Positions 9,216-19,660 of a stretch of DNA of 64,000 nucleotides are shown one piece after another. This stretch comes from Notospermus geniculatus (taxonomy: Eukaryota; Nemertea; Pilidiophora; Heteronemertea; Lineidae). Under the pieces are notes generated by a model. That model saw only the letters and a program-made list of their open reading frames with translations. It searched no databases and had not been told where the DNA came from. Location: the NCBI GenBank assembly GCA_002633025.1, contig NMRB01000105.1:547577-611576 (forward strand), in the 5' to 3' direction. Positions within the stretch are counted from its first letter, which is position 1; the number at the start of each line of letters is the position of its first letter. The translations under genes were made by a program, and so were the position numbers.

Positions 9216-11304
9216 AAAAACCTCCTGAAAAAGCCGCGGCACGAAGTCGAACACGGGAAAGAAAACGAAAGTCAGTGGATACATGTACAAAACCTGTAGT
9301 TACTGATGTAAAAAAGACACAAGTACCGCCCGTTAGCAGTGGGGGTACGAATTCTAGTAAACGTGCCAAGTCCAATGATAAACCTATCGGCGGAAATACT
9401 CTCAGTGAACTTTCTTGTGTTTCTGTGGCAGCGCCCCCACAAGGCCATGTAAAACCAGCAGCTAAACCGAAGGAAAAGCGACCAAAACGACCAAAGTCAA
9501 AATCGGAGAAAAATGAGAAAACGGACTCAAGTAAACCTAAATTAGTGAAACGAGATATTGTCGCAGCGCCCCCTGTGGACCCTGTGAACGTTAGTGAAAC
9601 TGTTTTGACAGTTTGTAAACAAACTGTTGAGTCGCCTGCTTCTGTTGAGCAGAAGGTAAAATCGGACGATATCAAAACTGTTGTGGAACAGGCTGAAATT
9701 CAGGTGTTGGTGGAATCGGTGAAACCTACGGAGTCTTCTGCAAGTTCTGTGTGTGTGAATTCTGATAAACCGAAGCCAAATCCGCAAGGTCCGGACGTAA
9801 AGGAGAAATCCGTTCATAAAAAATCTGAAAAGGAACGGAACAAAGACAAACCGGAAAAAGAACGGCACAAATCTGATAAGGAACGACAGAAGGATAAACC
9901 AGAAAAGGAGCGTCATAAGGAAAAACCGGAAAAAGAACGACACAAGGAAAAACCGGAAAAAGAAAGACACAAAGAAAAACCGGAAAAAGAACGACATAAG
10001 GAGAAGAAGAAGAAGCGAGAGAAGGAACGGGAGAAATTAAAAAGACTGAGTATAAAATCAGAAGGTGATCAAAGTGATGATGATAAGTCATGCTTTGAAC
10101 ATGATGAAGAAACGTCGCGTTTGATCAACTCGATTATTGAGTCGATTTCACGGGAAACGCAGTCCGAGGAAAAACAAAAACAGGCGGCACGGTCGCGAAC
10201 GAAAAGTGAAAATTCAAATAAATCGGAACCAGTTGCTACAACTTCAGATGAATCAGGTAAAATCAGTGGAGACGAGTCCGCAATGCACTATAAAAAGCAG
10301 CATTTGTTAACCGATTTTAAGGATAAACCAACTCAGGATATATCTGCTGCGATAAATTTGAACCTTTCAGTTACCGACCAGTTAGCTAAGCTAACGAAGG
10401 GGAAAACTGAGATCAATAGCAGCCATACGAGTGGGGCGAATCTTCCGTCTTCAGATTCTGCGGGGAACGCAGAGAGGGGCCTCAGTTACGAAGGCCTGCA
10501 GGGAGATAGTGCTCCCAGTCATTTAACAGAGTCCAGGTCAGACCCTCTCCCACTCGATCGAAATGATAGCCTATCAGATGAACGATCATCCTCTAGACTT
10601 AGTAGTAGTTCAAGAATGAGTGATGAGAGACGGCCGAATTCACGAGTGGAAGAAATTCGTCGCAAAGGAATAGGACCTAGTACAAGTCCTTTAGTGTTCG
10701 ATAAGGACAAACCTGTGGAACCGTATCGGGATCCCGAACTATTGAAAAAAGACAGCGAAGTGAGACATATCACTTCATTACAACACGCAGCCATGCAGCG
10801 CCCACATGCGCAGACGCCGGTCTCCGCGTCATCGACATATCCGACTGTCCATAACCCGCTTGCACCGCATCATTCGACCCTGCCCGCGCATCACCCGGGG
10901 CCACTGCTGACGCCGTTACATTTCCCCCAACAGCATCTTTCCACGATGGCATCTATCAACCACCCGCACGTCCTACCTCACACCGCGTCGCAGTTGGATG
11001 TTGCGTCTCTTGTTGCACGTAGTGCCATCCCGCAGCAGCAAGCCCACCTCATCCAGTACCCCACCCACCTTCTCCAGCAGCACCAACCGTACTCTTTCAC
11101 GTTACACGGAAATGTATCGTTATCACAACTGGAAGTGTTATGGCAACGGAAATATCCCACTATTCCTGTCCCCCCAGCGTGGATGCTGGCGCAGTATCAA
11201 GAGGAACTACTTCGGGATGTGAACTTGTTACGTGAACGTGAGCTTCTGGAACGTGAACGGATAGAACGGGAACGATTGGAAAGGGAGCGGGAACGTGCTG
11301 AAAG
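9216..11304 (+). CDS. KDM3: KDM3/JMJD1C-like histone demethylase, large N-terminal exon
   Basis: Internal exon of 2,089 bp (phase 1 in, 2 out; TTTTTCAG acceptor, AG/GTAGGC donor), about 696 residues. In order: a basic patch RSRTRERKRK near residue 10 that could serve as a nuclear signal; a Lys/Pro/Ser-rich disordered part; a Lys/Glu tandem array at about residues 203-275 built on a 9-residue KPEKERHKE unit; a Ser/Asp-rich region; a His/Pro/Gln-rich region; and a better ordered block at about residues 624-665 (HGNVSLSQLEVLWQRKYP, then PVPPAWMLAQY). It ends in a Glu/Arg charged helix (LLRERELLERERIERER) that continues straight into the exon at 25703. Parts of this exon occur again at 8035-8741 and 15921-16649 because contig overlaps were not merged. 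The family role is nuclear removal of H3K9 methyl marks. This exon contributes no catalytic residue. Confidence 0.75.
9825..10040 (+). repeat. Coding minisatellite, 27-bp unit (KPEKERHKE)
   Basis: Imperfect repeats of about 27 bp (AAACCGGAAAAAGAACGACA) inside the large exon, encoding nine-residue units and finishing in a Lys/Glu run. Overlap A breaks inside this array, so the true unit number may be wrong in the assembly. Confidence 0.7.
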
Positions 11305-11383
11305 GTAGGCACAATATTTTTTCCTCGTTTATCTTTTGGCGATTAATGTGTTGTGTAGAAATCATAGAAAATGCTACCTTTAA

Positions 11384-11590
11384 GGCCAGTTCACACCAGA
11401 ACCAAATGCCGGTACGTTTTGCGATGCAGTTCTCGCTGGCTGATGGCTTCAATGGTATTTCAGTGAACGCCCACACAAAAATCGCTGCATGATTTCTGTG
11501 TGGACGCTCAATTGAAATGGTGTTAAAGCCATTCGTTTGCATGAACTACACTGCCAAACACTCCGGAATCCGGTTTGGTGTGAACGCACC
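11384..11590. mobile_element. Foldback MITE GGCCAGTTCACACC (first haplotype)
   Basis: Termini GGCCAGTTCACACCAGAACC and CGGTTTGGTGTGAACGCACC, with internal CACACAAAAATCG/GATTTCTGTGTGGACG pairing. It lies about 80 bp downstream of the exon donor. Allelic copy: 16734-16948. Confidence 0.6.
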
Positions 11591-11798
11591 TTATCAGACC
11601 ATCAGATTGGCTGTGTGAGTTGCAGCTTTTAACTGCACTGGAGTGTGAATGATGGATAGTGGATGGTTTGTTAGCAATCCAAGAAAGTTGAATGCAACGC
11701 ATGACACCTACCAGAACACTGAAGCTGCTGGTTCATACATGTACACGGAAATCTCATGTCTGTGAGCTAAACCTATCCATGCTACCTCTTGGCAAGTA

Positions 11799-12027
11799 AG
11801 CCAGTAGCACACCTGGCGATATTGCAAGCGATCTGATCGCAAGCGAGCAAAATCGGCTGTTGACGCCAAGTGTGCACTGGAAAGCGATGCGTGGAATCTT
11901 CTCGCCAGCAATGTTCACCCATCATTGTCAAACAATACCAAAACCGATATCGCCCAGTCTGCGGTGGCTGGCGAGAAGATCGGTGGCGAATAGATCGCTT
12001 GCGATATCGCCTGGTGTGCTGCTGGCT
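11799..12027 (+). mobile_element. MITE-2, full copy
   Basis: About 229 bp with inverted ends AGCCAGTAGCACACCTGGCG and CGCCTGGTGTGCTGCTGGCT. Just inside both ends are the paired words GATATTGCAAGCGATC and GATCGCTTGCGATATC, so the terminal repeat is about 40 bp. No TSD is clear. Allelic partner: 17132-17470. Confidence 0.75.
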
Positions 12028-12434
12028 ATTCCACAACACTCAGAGACATGATTTCCAATCTTGCAGACATTTAACTTGTGTTGTGTGTGTGCCTTGTGGG
12101 AGGATTGTTTGCAAATATCGTACCTGGCCGGCAAAAAAGTACATGTGCACTTGCAAGGGGATTTGTGGAATCCTTCATAATATTGGCAGTAAATGGGACA
12201 GTCATGTTGAATTAGGCTTCATAATCTCAAATATCTACATTCAATGGGTCTTACCTCAGAAGTCCAATACGTTGGTTATCTGGATTAGATCATGACATTA
12301 GGCCTAGGTAGAGTTCACTACCTGTCAATCATCTTGTGGTTTTGGCCAGTGAAGTCGATGGACTCGGGTCTTGAGTTGGCTCTGAGTCGGTCTATGTCGT
12401 TCCTCCAGAAGTTGAGTGCGGCAAAATCCTTATT

Positions 12435-12790
12435 AGCCTGCAGCACAACAGGCGATATCACAAGCGATCTGATCGCCAGCAAGCAAAATCAGCTGTTGAC
12501 ACCAAGTCTGCACTGGACAGCGATGCGTGGAATCTTCTCGCCAGCGGTGCTCGCCCAATATCAAACAATATCAAAGCTGATATCACCAAGGGCCGATTTC
12601 ACAAAGGATGTTTAAGATTCAGATATGTGTAACTTCTTCAAATGCATGGTGGAAGTGTGTGCATTTAGTGATGTTACATGCGTCTAAGTCTTAAACACCC
12701 TTTGTGAAATTGGCCCCTAGTGTGCGGTGGCTGCCGAGAAGATCAGTGTTGATTAGATCGCTTGCGATATCGCCTCCTGTGCTGCTGGCT
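12435..12790 (+). mobile_element. MITE-2 copy split by a 130-bp foldback
   Basis: Ends AGCCTGCAGCACAACAGGCG and CTCCTGTGCTGCTGGCT. The foldback at 12589-12718 interrupts the word GATATCGCCTAGTCTGCGG, which is intact in the allelic copy at 17884-18103. Confidence 0.72.
12589..12718. mobile_element. Foldback element GGGCCGATTTCACAAAGG, one haplotype only
   Basis: Inverted termini GGGCCGATTTCACAAAGGAT and CCCTTTGTGAAATTGGCCC, with further pairing of TGTTTAAGAT against GTCTTAAACA. Absent from the allelic MITE-2 at 17884-18103. It therefore moved (or was excised) within the history of the population. Confidence 0.7.
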
Positions 12791-13730
12791 TTCACTGTGA
12801 TGATGACAAAATGTTGAATGAGTTTAGATTTGAGCCTGTGATGTCTCGGTGGAATATATTTTCGTTTCATTTCTGTCATCAGACGCACGCTGAACATTCA
12901 AACCAACCGTGTGTTGTGTCTTTCATCCAACATCCAGGACGTTTTTTCTCGCTTTCCGTGAGGCGAAATATTCATGCTTTGAGACGAACCAATCAGCCGC
13001 ATATCCTAGCAACGCAGTTGAATCATTGGGTCCTGGATTTGTTTGATGTCGTCGGTGTATGGCGTAGTATAACATTTCTAAGGTCTTACGCCGTGGGGAA
13101 CTGTGTTCTTGGGAGATTTAATAAGAGATGTAGGAGATTTAATAAGATATTTGATATGCGTAGTCGTAAGCTAAAGCCACGTTTGCCTGTGGTATGAATC
13201 TTGGCTTACTTTCTGTATGTATCTAAAATATCCTTCATGGAAACTGCGCAGTTGATCAGATCTGGTGAGTACAGTGCAGATGTGTGATGACAGCTGCTGT
13301 GTGTGGCATGCCACTCTCAGTACACGCACACCAACTTTTGTACAGTGCCTACAGCAGGCACATGATTGTGTTGCGTATGTTGGCCTAGTCGAACTTTTAT
13401 CAATAGCAGAAAATATATGCCATCTGTTGCATATACTTCGAGGCCTACTTATAAAATTTCTGTGTAATTGAAGCAAATGACATCTGTGACGTTTTTTTGG
13501 GGTGATTTTTCACACACCAGTTGGCATAGTTTTATGTGAATGGACTGCATGTATTGGTTGGCGTCTGCAGAGAGGCAAGTGCTTGTGGTATCAGAATTGC
13601 ATGAATCAACTGAGTGTTGATGCAGAGGGAGGTTGCTTTGGCAATGACATTGGTCCATGTTATTGTACAGGATAGTACAAGAGATTCAGTCAAATGAAGT
13701 TCATGTAGGCCTATACGGATTGAACAATTT

Positions 13731-14069
13731 GTGAGGTGGTCCAGGAAAACCCGTCTGATGTCGCTGAACAGGGTTTCTGCCAGAAATTTTTTTGAGGGTA
13801 CGAATTTCTTCAAAATCAACAAAAACTCCATGAAATTAAAGAAAGTGGCCCTTTTCTGTTCCTTTGAGGGTACTACCATCATACCCTTAGTACCCTCTGG
13901 CGGAAACACTGCTGAATGATCAACAAGGGCTGTCAGATTGCCTGTGCATTGATCTGCTACTGTTTACCTGTTACGTAGTACATTTCAGCTATTGAAATGT
14001 GCGGGTTCACCAAGGCCATTAACACTTTCCTCAAACGTGACATCCGACGGTTTCCCTAGACTGCCTCAC
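13731..14069 (-). mobile_element. MITE-1 copy, split by a CAGTG element
   Basis: Same family as 1826-2020, opposite orientation. The 143-bp CAGTG element at 13769-13911 is inserted near its left end and duplicates CTGAA. Removing the insert restores the arrangement seen in the empty allele near 19240. Confidence 0.75.
13769..13911. mobile_element. CAGTG-ended element, present in one haplotype only
   Basis: 143 bp from CAGGGTTTCTGCCAGAAATT to CCCTCTGGCGGAAACACTG, with CTGAA on both sides. It is inserted in MITE-1; the other allele reads GTCGCTGAATGATC without interruption near 19240. Confidence 0.75.
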
Positions 14070-15059
14070 ATTTGTCAAGCATGTAGGCCTTTGTCCTTCA
14101 CATTGGCCTCTTGGGAAGCGAGTTCGTTGAGGCCTGCAGGGCATGATTGATTCATGAAGAGCAGCTGCTGTCTTTGGAGTTAGGTCATGTTTTGTCCATT
14201 TCTTTGTTTATCGGCAGCTCATGCACAGCCATACAGTAGTCGTTGGGGCATGCACTTCAATCTCACATGCTTACAGAACCCAAGGTTGATGGTAGGGCTG
14301 GGGTCGACCTTGACCTCGACATGCTTGACATTCGGATCGCATTGTTTGTTTGGTTTAACAGTAGTAAATAGGCCTACTTGACAGTATTACACCACAATCG
14401 AGTGCCAAATCATCAGAGCCAATCAGAACTGTTACTCGCTTACAAGCAGAATGATTGGCTGATGGAAAAGGTCAGGGTCAGAGTCGGAATAGAGGATACG
14501 TTGGATGATTACGCCCTACACTGTTTACCAAATGGTAGGCCTATTGGTGGGCAGTCCCCAACACAGTGGATTGGCGTCAGATCAACTCGCTGTTCTGCAA
14601 GGTGAAGGTCTGTTTACACCACCCTAGAGGTGACCAATTTGCAGAAAATGATGATGCTTATCATGCGCATGAAGCCATTCCATCCTTCGGTGCACATTAT
14701 ATGTTGTCACAAGATTGACTTTCTGATTTATCAGGATAGAACTACATGTACATGTATTAGCCTTTACCTAGAGTTCTGACATTTTCGTCTGAATACCCTC
14801 AAAAGAGTAGGCCTACTAAACTGGTGTGTCCTCTTTTCTTATGCCAAAATGTCGGTGTTTGCATTCATTGCACAAAGCCTGTGCTTTAGGGGCCTCGGTC
14901 GAGACAAGCCGTTTCCTATTTACTATGTCTTAGTGTAAGCTCTACAAAGACGTGTAGGCCTATTTACTTTGTTGTGTTTTTCATGCGCATTATGCATAAA
15001 TTGAAATGCCATTACCGAGGCCTAGTGCCCTCATAGTGTTTGTTCAGTGACCTGTAAGC

Positions 15060-15920
15060 NNNNNNNNNNNNNNNNNNNNNNNNNNNNNNNNNNNNNNNNN
15101 NNNNNNNNNNNNNNNNNNNNNNNNNNNNNNNNNNNNNNNNNNNNNNNNNNNNNNNNNNNNNNNNNNNNNNNNNNNNNNNNNNNNNNNNNNNNNNNNNNNN
15201 NNNNNNNNNNNNNNNNNNNNNNNNNNNNNNNNNNNNNNNNNNNNNNNNNNNNNNNNNNNNNNNNNNNNNNNNNNNNNNNNNNNNNNNNNNNNNNNNNNNN
15301 NNNNNNNNNNNNNNNNNNNNNNNNNNNNNNNNNNNNNNNNNNNNNNNNNNNNNNNNNNNNNNNNNNNNNNNNNNNNNNNNNNNNNNNNNNNNNNNNNNNN
15401 NNNNNNNNNNNNNNNNNNNNNNNNNNNNNNNNNNNNNNNNNNNNNNNNNNNNNNNNNNNNNNNNNNNNNNNNNNNNNNNNNNNNNNNNNNNNNNNNNNNN
15501 NNNNNNNNNNNNNNNNNNNNNNNNNNNNNNNNNNNNNNNNNNNNNNNNNNNNNNNNNNNNNNNNNNNNNNNNNNNNNNNNNNNNNNNNNNNNNNNNNNNN
15601 NNNNNNNNNNNNNNNNNNNNNNNNNNNNNNNNNNNNNNNNNNNNNNNNNNNNNNNNNNNNNNNNNNNNNNNNNNNNNNNNNNNNNNNNNNNNNNNNNNNN
15701 NNNNNNNNNNNNNNNNNNNNNNNNNNNNNNNNNNNNNNNNNNNNNNNNNNNNNNNNNNNNNNNNNNNNNNNNNNNNNNNNNNNNNNNNNNNNNNNNNNNN
15801 NNNNNNNNNNNNNNNNNNNNNNNNNNNNNNNNNNNNNNNNNNNNNNNNNNNNNNNNNNNNNNNNNNNNNNNNNNNNNNNNNNNNNNNNNNNNNNNNNNNN
15901 NNNNNNNNNNNNNNNNNNNN
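15060..15920. other. Assembly gap (861 N)
   Basis: A run of Ns between the two copies of overlap B. Since the sequence on its right begins 4.5 kb upstream of where the left side stops, the true gap is negative (an overlap) and the Ns probably represent no real DNA. Confidence 0.95.
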
Positions 15921-16649
15921 AGATGAACGATCATCCTCTAGACTTAGTAGTAGTTCAAGAATGAGTGATGAGAGACGGCCGAATTCACGAGTGGAAGAAA
16001 TTCGTCGCAAAGGAATAGGACCTAGTACAAGTCCTTTAGTGTTCGATAAGGACAAACCTGTGGAACCGTATCGGGATCCCGAACTATTGAAAAAAGACAG
16101 CGAAGTGAGACATATCACTTCATTACAACACGCAGCCATGCAGCGCCCACATGCGCAGACGCCGGTCTCCGCGTCATCGACATATCCGACTGTCCATAAC
16201 CCGCTTGCACCGCATCATTCGACCCTGCCCGCGCATCACCCGGGGCCACTGCTGACGCCGTTACATTTCCCCCAACAGCATCTTTCCACGATGGCATCTA
16301 TCAACCACCCGCACGTCCTACCTCACACCGCGTCGCAGTTGGATGTTGCGTCTCTTGTTGCACGTAGTGCCATCCCGCAGCAGCAAGCCCACCTCATCCA
16401 GTACCCCACCCACCTTCTCCAGCAGCACCAACCGTACTCTTTCACGTTACACGGAAATGTATCGTTATCACAACTGGAAGTGTTATGGCAACGGAAATAT
16501 CCCACTATTCCTGTCCCCCCAGCGTGGATGCTGGCGCAGTATCAAGAGGAACTACTTCGGGATGTGAACTTGTTACGTGAACGTGAGCTTCTGGAACGTG
16601 AACGGATAGAACGGGAACGATTGGAAAGGGAGCGGGAACGTGCTGAAAG
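15921..16649 (+). CDS. KDM3: Redundant partial copy of the large exon, 3' part
   Basis: This begins directly after the 861-N gap and matches 10576-11304. As far as I compared line by line, the 729 coding bases are identical, including the final Glu/Arg helix and the AG/GTAGGC donor. The intron after it matches 11305-15059 only with many SNPs and indels. It starts mid-exon with no acceptor, so it is the end of an overlapping contig, not a separate exon. Annotate only one of the two copies in a gene model, since using both would repeat about 243 residues of the protein. Confidence 0.75.
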
Positions 16650-16733
16650 GTAGGCACAATATTTTCTCCTTGTTTATATTTTGGTGATTAATCTGTTCTG
16701 TTGTGTAGAAATCATAGAAAATGCTACCTTTAA

Positions 16734-16948
16734 GGCGGGTTCATAACAGAACCGGATGCCGGTACGTTTTGCGTTGCAGTTCTTGCCGGCCGATGGCTTC
16801 AATGAAGTGCCCACACAGAAATCATGCGGGAGAATCCGTACGCTGCACGATTTCTGTGTGGACGCTTCATTGAAATAGTGTTGAACCCATTAGTTTACGT
16901 GAACCACACCGCCAAACACTCCAGAATCCGGCTTTGGTTTGAACACAC
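16734..16948. mobile_element. Foldback MITE GGCGGGTTCATAACAG (second haplotype)
   Basis: Allelic copy of 11384-11590 with many differences and indels inside (for example an added GGGAGAATCCGTACGCTGC near 16830). Confidence 0.58.
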
Positions 16949-17131
16949 CTTATTCAGACCATCAGATTGGCTGAGTGAGGTCCAGCTTTTTAACTGCACT
17001 GGAGTGTGAATGATGGATAGTGGATGGTTTGTTAGCGAACACATAACACCTACCAGAACGCTGAAGCTGGTAGTGCACACACGGAAATATGCGAGGTAAA
17101 CGTATCCGTGCTACCTCATCTTGGCAAGTTA

Positions 17132-17470
17132 ATCCAGTAGCGTACCAGGCAATATTGCAAGCGATCTGAGCACAAAAAACAACACACAAAATGATAGTAA
17201 AGTCGTCTCTGAATTTCGCAAATTTTCGACCCCGAGCGAGGTCTTCCTCAGGCACTTTATAGTAGAGATCCCAGGAGAGTCTGATCGCAAGTGAGCAAAA
17301 CCTGCTGTTGATGCCAAGTCTGTGCTGGACAGCGATGCGTGGAATCCTCTCTCCAGGGATGTTCACCGATGTCGAACAATACCAAAACGGACATCGCCTA
17401 GTCTGTGATGGCTGGCAAGAAGATCTGTGGCGAGTAGATCGCTTGCGACATCGCCTGGTGTGCTGCTGGC
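17132..17470 (+). mobile_element. MITE-2 copy with a 110-bp insertion
   Basis: Allelic to 11799-12027. The left end is degraded (AATCCAGTAGCGTACCAGGC) and the right end intact. It is interrupted after GCGATCTGA by the insertion at 17170-17279, which carries a TCTGA duplication. Confidence 0.72.
17170..17279. mobile_element. 110-bp insertion with TCTGA duplication, one haplotype only
   Basis: Bounded by TCTGA at 17165-17169 and 17280-17284; the empty allele at about 11838 has one TCTGA. No inverted termini. On the minus strand it contains CTGAGGA, a 6-bp stem-loop and GAAA in the order of a hammerhead ribozyme core, as in some Penelope-like elements and retrozymes. The family is unresolved. 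Confidence 0.6.
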
Positions 17471-17883
17471 CTTATATGTCAACAAAACAGCTCACGGACG
17501 TGATTTCCAATCTTGCAGACATTTAACTTGTGTGTGTGCCTTATGGGAGCATTGTTTGCAAATATCGTACCTGGCCGGCAAAAAAGTACATGTGTACTTG
17601 CAAGGGGATTTGTGAAATGCTTCATAATGTTGGCAGTAAATGGGACGGTCATGTTGAATTAGACTTCATAATCTCAAATATCTACATTCAATGGGTCTTA
17701 CCTCAGAAGTCCAATACGTTGGTTATCTAGATTAGATCATGACATGTAGGTCTAGGTAGAGTTCACTACCTGTCAATCATCTTGTGGTTTTGGCCAGTGA
17801 AGTCGATGGACTCGGGTCTTGAGTTGGCTCTCAGTCAGTCTATGTCATTCCTCCAGAAGTTGAGTGCGGCAAAATCCTTCTTA

Positions 17884-18103
17884 AGCCTGCAGCACACCAG
17901 GCGATAAGTGATCTGATCGCCAGTGAGCGAAATCGGCTGTTGACGCCAAGTCTGCGCTGGAGAGCTATGTGTGGAATCCTTTCACCAGTGATGTTCGCCC
18001 AAAGTCAAACAATACCAAAGCTGATATCGCCTAGTCTGCGGTGGCTGGCGAGGAGATCAGTTGTGATTAGATCACTTGCGATATCGCCTGGTGTGCTGCT
18101 GGC
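17884..18103 (+). mobile_element. MITE-2, uninterrupted copy
   Basis: Starts AGCCTGCAGCACACCAGGCG and ends GCCTGGTGTGCTGCTGGC. It is the empty-site allele for the foldback insertion at 12589-12718. Confidence 0.72.
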
Positions 18104-18115
18104 GATGACAGAATG

Positions 18116-18326
18116 CAGTACTTCACGTAAGACGGGCGCAATCACACTCGCGCCCCTGCACACCCGCAAAATTGCACCGAGGAGCTCGATTGACCGCGCT
18201 CCTCAGCATCCTTGAAGTTCGGGCACTAGTGTGAACAGCTCTCCTTCACGAGTGTGAACAACTCTCCTCGAGCCTTTGAGGAGCTCAACTGATTGAGCTC
18301 CTACAGATTCCAAACGTGAAGCACTG
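18116..18326. mobile_element. CAGTG-ended element, present in the other haplotype only
   Basis: 211 bp from CAGTACTTCACGT to ACGTGAAGCACTG, flanked by AGAATG on both sides. The first haplotype has a single (A)AAATG site near 12810. The interior is GC-rich with GAGGAGCTC/GAGCTCCT inverted motifs and resembles no other copy, so only the termini are shared. Confidence 0.72.
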
Positions 18327-19218
18327 AGAATGTTGAATAGCAGTTTAGATTTGAGCCTGTGATGTCTCGGTGGAATGTATTTTCGTTTCATTTCTGTCAT
18401 CAGACACACGCTGAACACTCAAACCAACCGTTTGTTGTGTCCTTCCATCCAACATCCAGAACTTTTTTCTCGCTTTCCGTGAGGCGAAATATTCATGCTT
18501 TGAGACGAACCAATCAGCCGCATATCCTAGCAACGCAGTTGAATCATTGGGTCCTGGATTTGTTTGATGTCGTCGGTGTATGGCGTAGTATAACATTTCT
18601 AAGGTCTTACGCCGCGGGAGCTGTGTTCTTGGGAGATTTAATAAGATATTTGATATGCGTAGTCGTAAGCTAAAGCCACGTTTGCCTGTGGTATGAATCT
18701 TGGCTTACTTTCGATGTATCTAAAATATCCTTGTGGAAACTGCGCAGTTGATCTGATCTGGTGAGTACAGTGCAGCTGTGTCATGCAGCTGCTGTGTGTG
18801 GCATGCCACTCAGTACAATCACACAAACTTTTGTACAGTGCCTACAGCAGGCACATGATTCTGTTGCGTTGTATGTTGGCCTAGTCCAACTTTTATCAAT
18901 AGCAGAAAATATATGCCATCTGTTGCATATACTTCGAGGCCTACTTATAAAATTTCTGTGTAATTGAAGCAACTGACATCTGTGCCGTTTTTTGGGTGAT
19001 TTTTCACACACCATTTGGCATAGTTTTATGTGAATGGACTGCATGTATTGGTTGGCATCTGCAGAGGCAAGTGCTTGTGGTATCAGACCTGCATGAACCA
19101 ACTTGGAGTTGATGCAGGGGGAGGCCGGGGGGAGGTTGCTTTGACATTGGTCTGTTGTACAGGATAGTACAAGAGATTCAGCAGCCAAATGAAGTTCATG
19201 TTGGCCTATTCGGATTGA

Positions 19219-19399
19219 ATAGGAAACCCGTCTGATGTCGCTGAATGATCAACAAGGGCTGTCAGATTGCCTGAGCATTGATCTGCTACTGTTTACCTCT
19301 TACGTAGTACATTTCAGCTGTTGAAATGTGGGGGTTCACCAAGGCCATTAACACTTTCCTCAAATGTGACATCTGACGGTTTCCCTAGACTGCCTCACA
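19219..19399 (-). mobile_element. MITE-1 copy, left end eroded (second haplotype)
   Basis: Allelic counterpart of 13731-14069. The left inverted repeat is shortened to AGGAAACCCGTCTGATGTCG, the right end is intact (AGACTGCCTCAC), and the CAGTG insertion is absent. Confidence 0.7.
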
Positions 19400-19541
19400 T
19401 TTGTCAAGCATGTAGGCCTTTGTCCTTCACATTAGCCTCCTGGGAAGCGAGTTCGTTGAGGCCTGCAGGGCATGATTGATTCATGAACAGCAGCTGCTGT
19501 CTGATTGGAGTTGGTCATGTTTCGTCAATTTCTTTGCTTAT

Positions 19542-19660
19542 AGGCAGCTCATGCACAGCCATACTTTAATCTAGGCAGCTCATGCACAGCCATACTGTAG
19601 TCTAGGCAGCTCATGCAGAGCCATACTGTAGTCTAGGCAGCTCATGCACAGCCATACTGC
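19542..19660. repeat. Minisatellite GGCAGCTCATGCACAGCCAT, 4 units in this haplotype
   Basis: Four units of about 36 bp separated by ACTGTAGTCTA. The allelic position near 14213-14245 has a single unit. Confidence 0.7.

Larger units (their letters stand above)
7563..9921. repeat. Tandem overlap A: 7563-8741 and 8743-9921 (two alleles joined at an N)
   Basis: Two consecutive 1,179-bp copies run from intronic ATCAGTTTCAAGGAAG through the MITE-2 copy, the acceptor and the first about 706 coding bases. They are separated by a single N at 8742 that lies inside the Lys/Glu tandem repeat of the exon. Differences are scattered SNPs at roughly 2%. Equal length, the N at the joint and a break point inside a minisatellite all point to overlapping contigs from two haplotypes. 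Confidence 0.8.

Noticed and set aside
9178-9997. Long minus-strand open frames opposite the large exon
   Set aside because: They mirror the Lys/Glu/Ser-rich coding strand (giving Phe/Leu/Arg runs), and the + strand frame has splice sites, phase continuity and family motifs.
14378-14605. A 75-codon open frame kept almost unchanged in both haplotypes (also 19799-20026)
   Set aside because: No acceptor or donor in a fitting phase, no recognisable protein, and low divergence in 228 bp can be chance. Worth only a transcript check.
15012-16139. Open frames running through the N gap
   Set aside because: Their length is an artefact of Ns; only the flanking real bases carry information, and those belong to the duplicated exon and intron.
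8035-16649. Tandem gene or exon duplication
   Set aside because: Copies end abruptly at Ns, include introns collinearly, lack complete exons and differ like alleles, so unmerged haplotypes explain them better.
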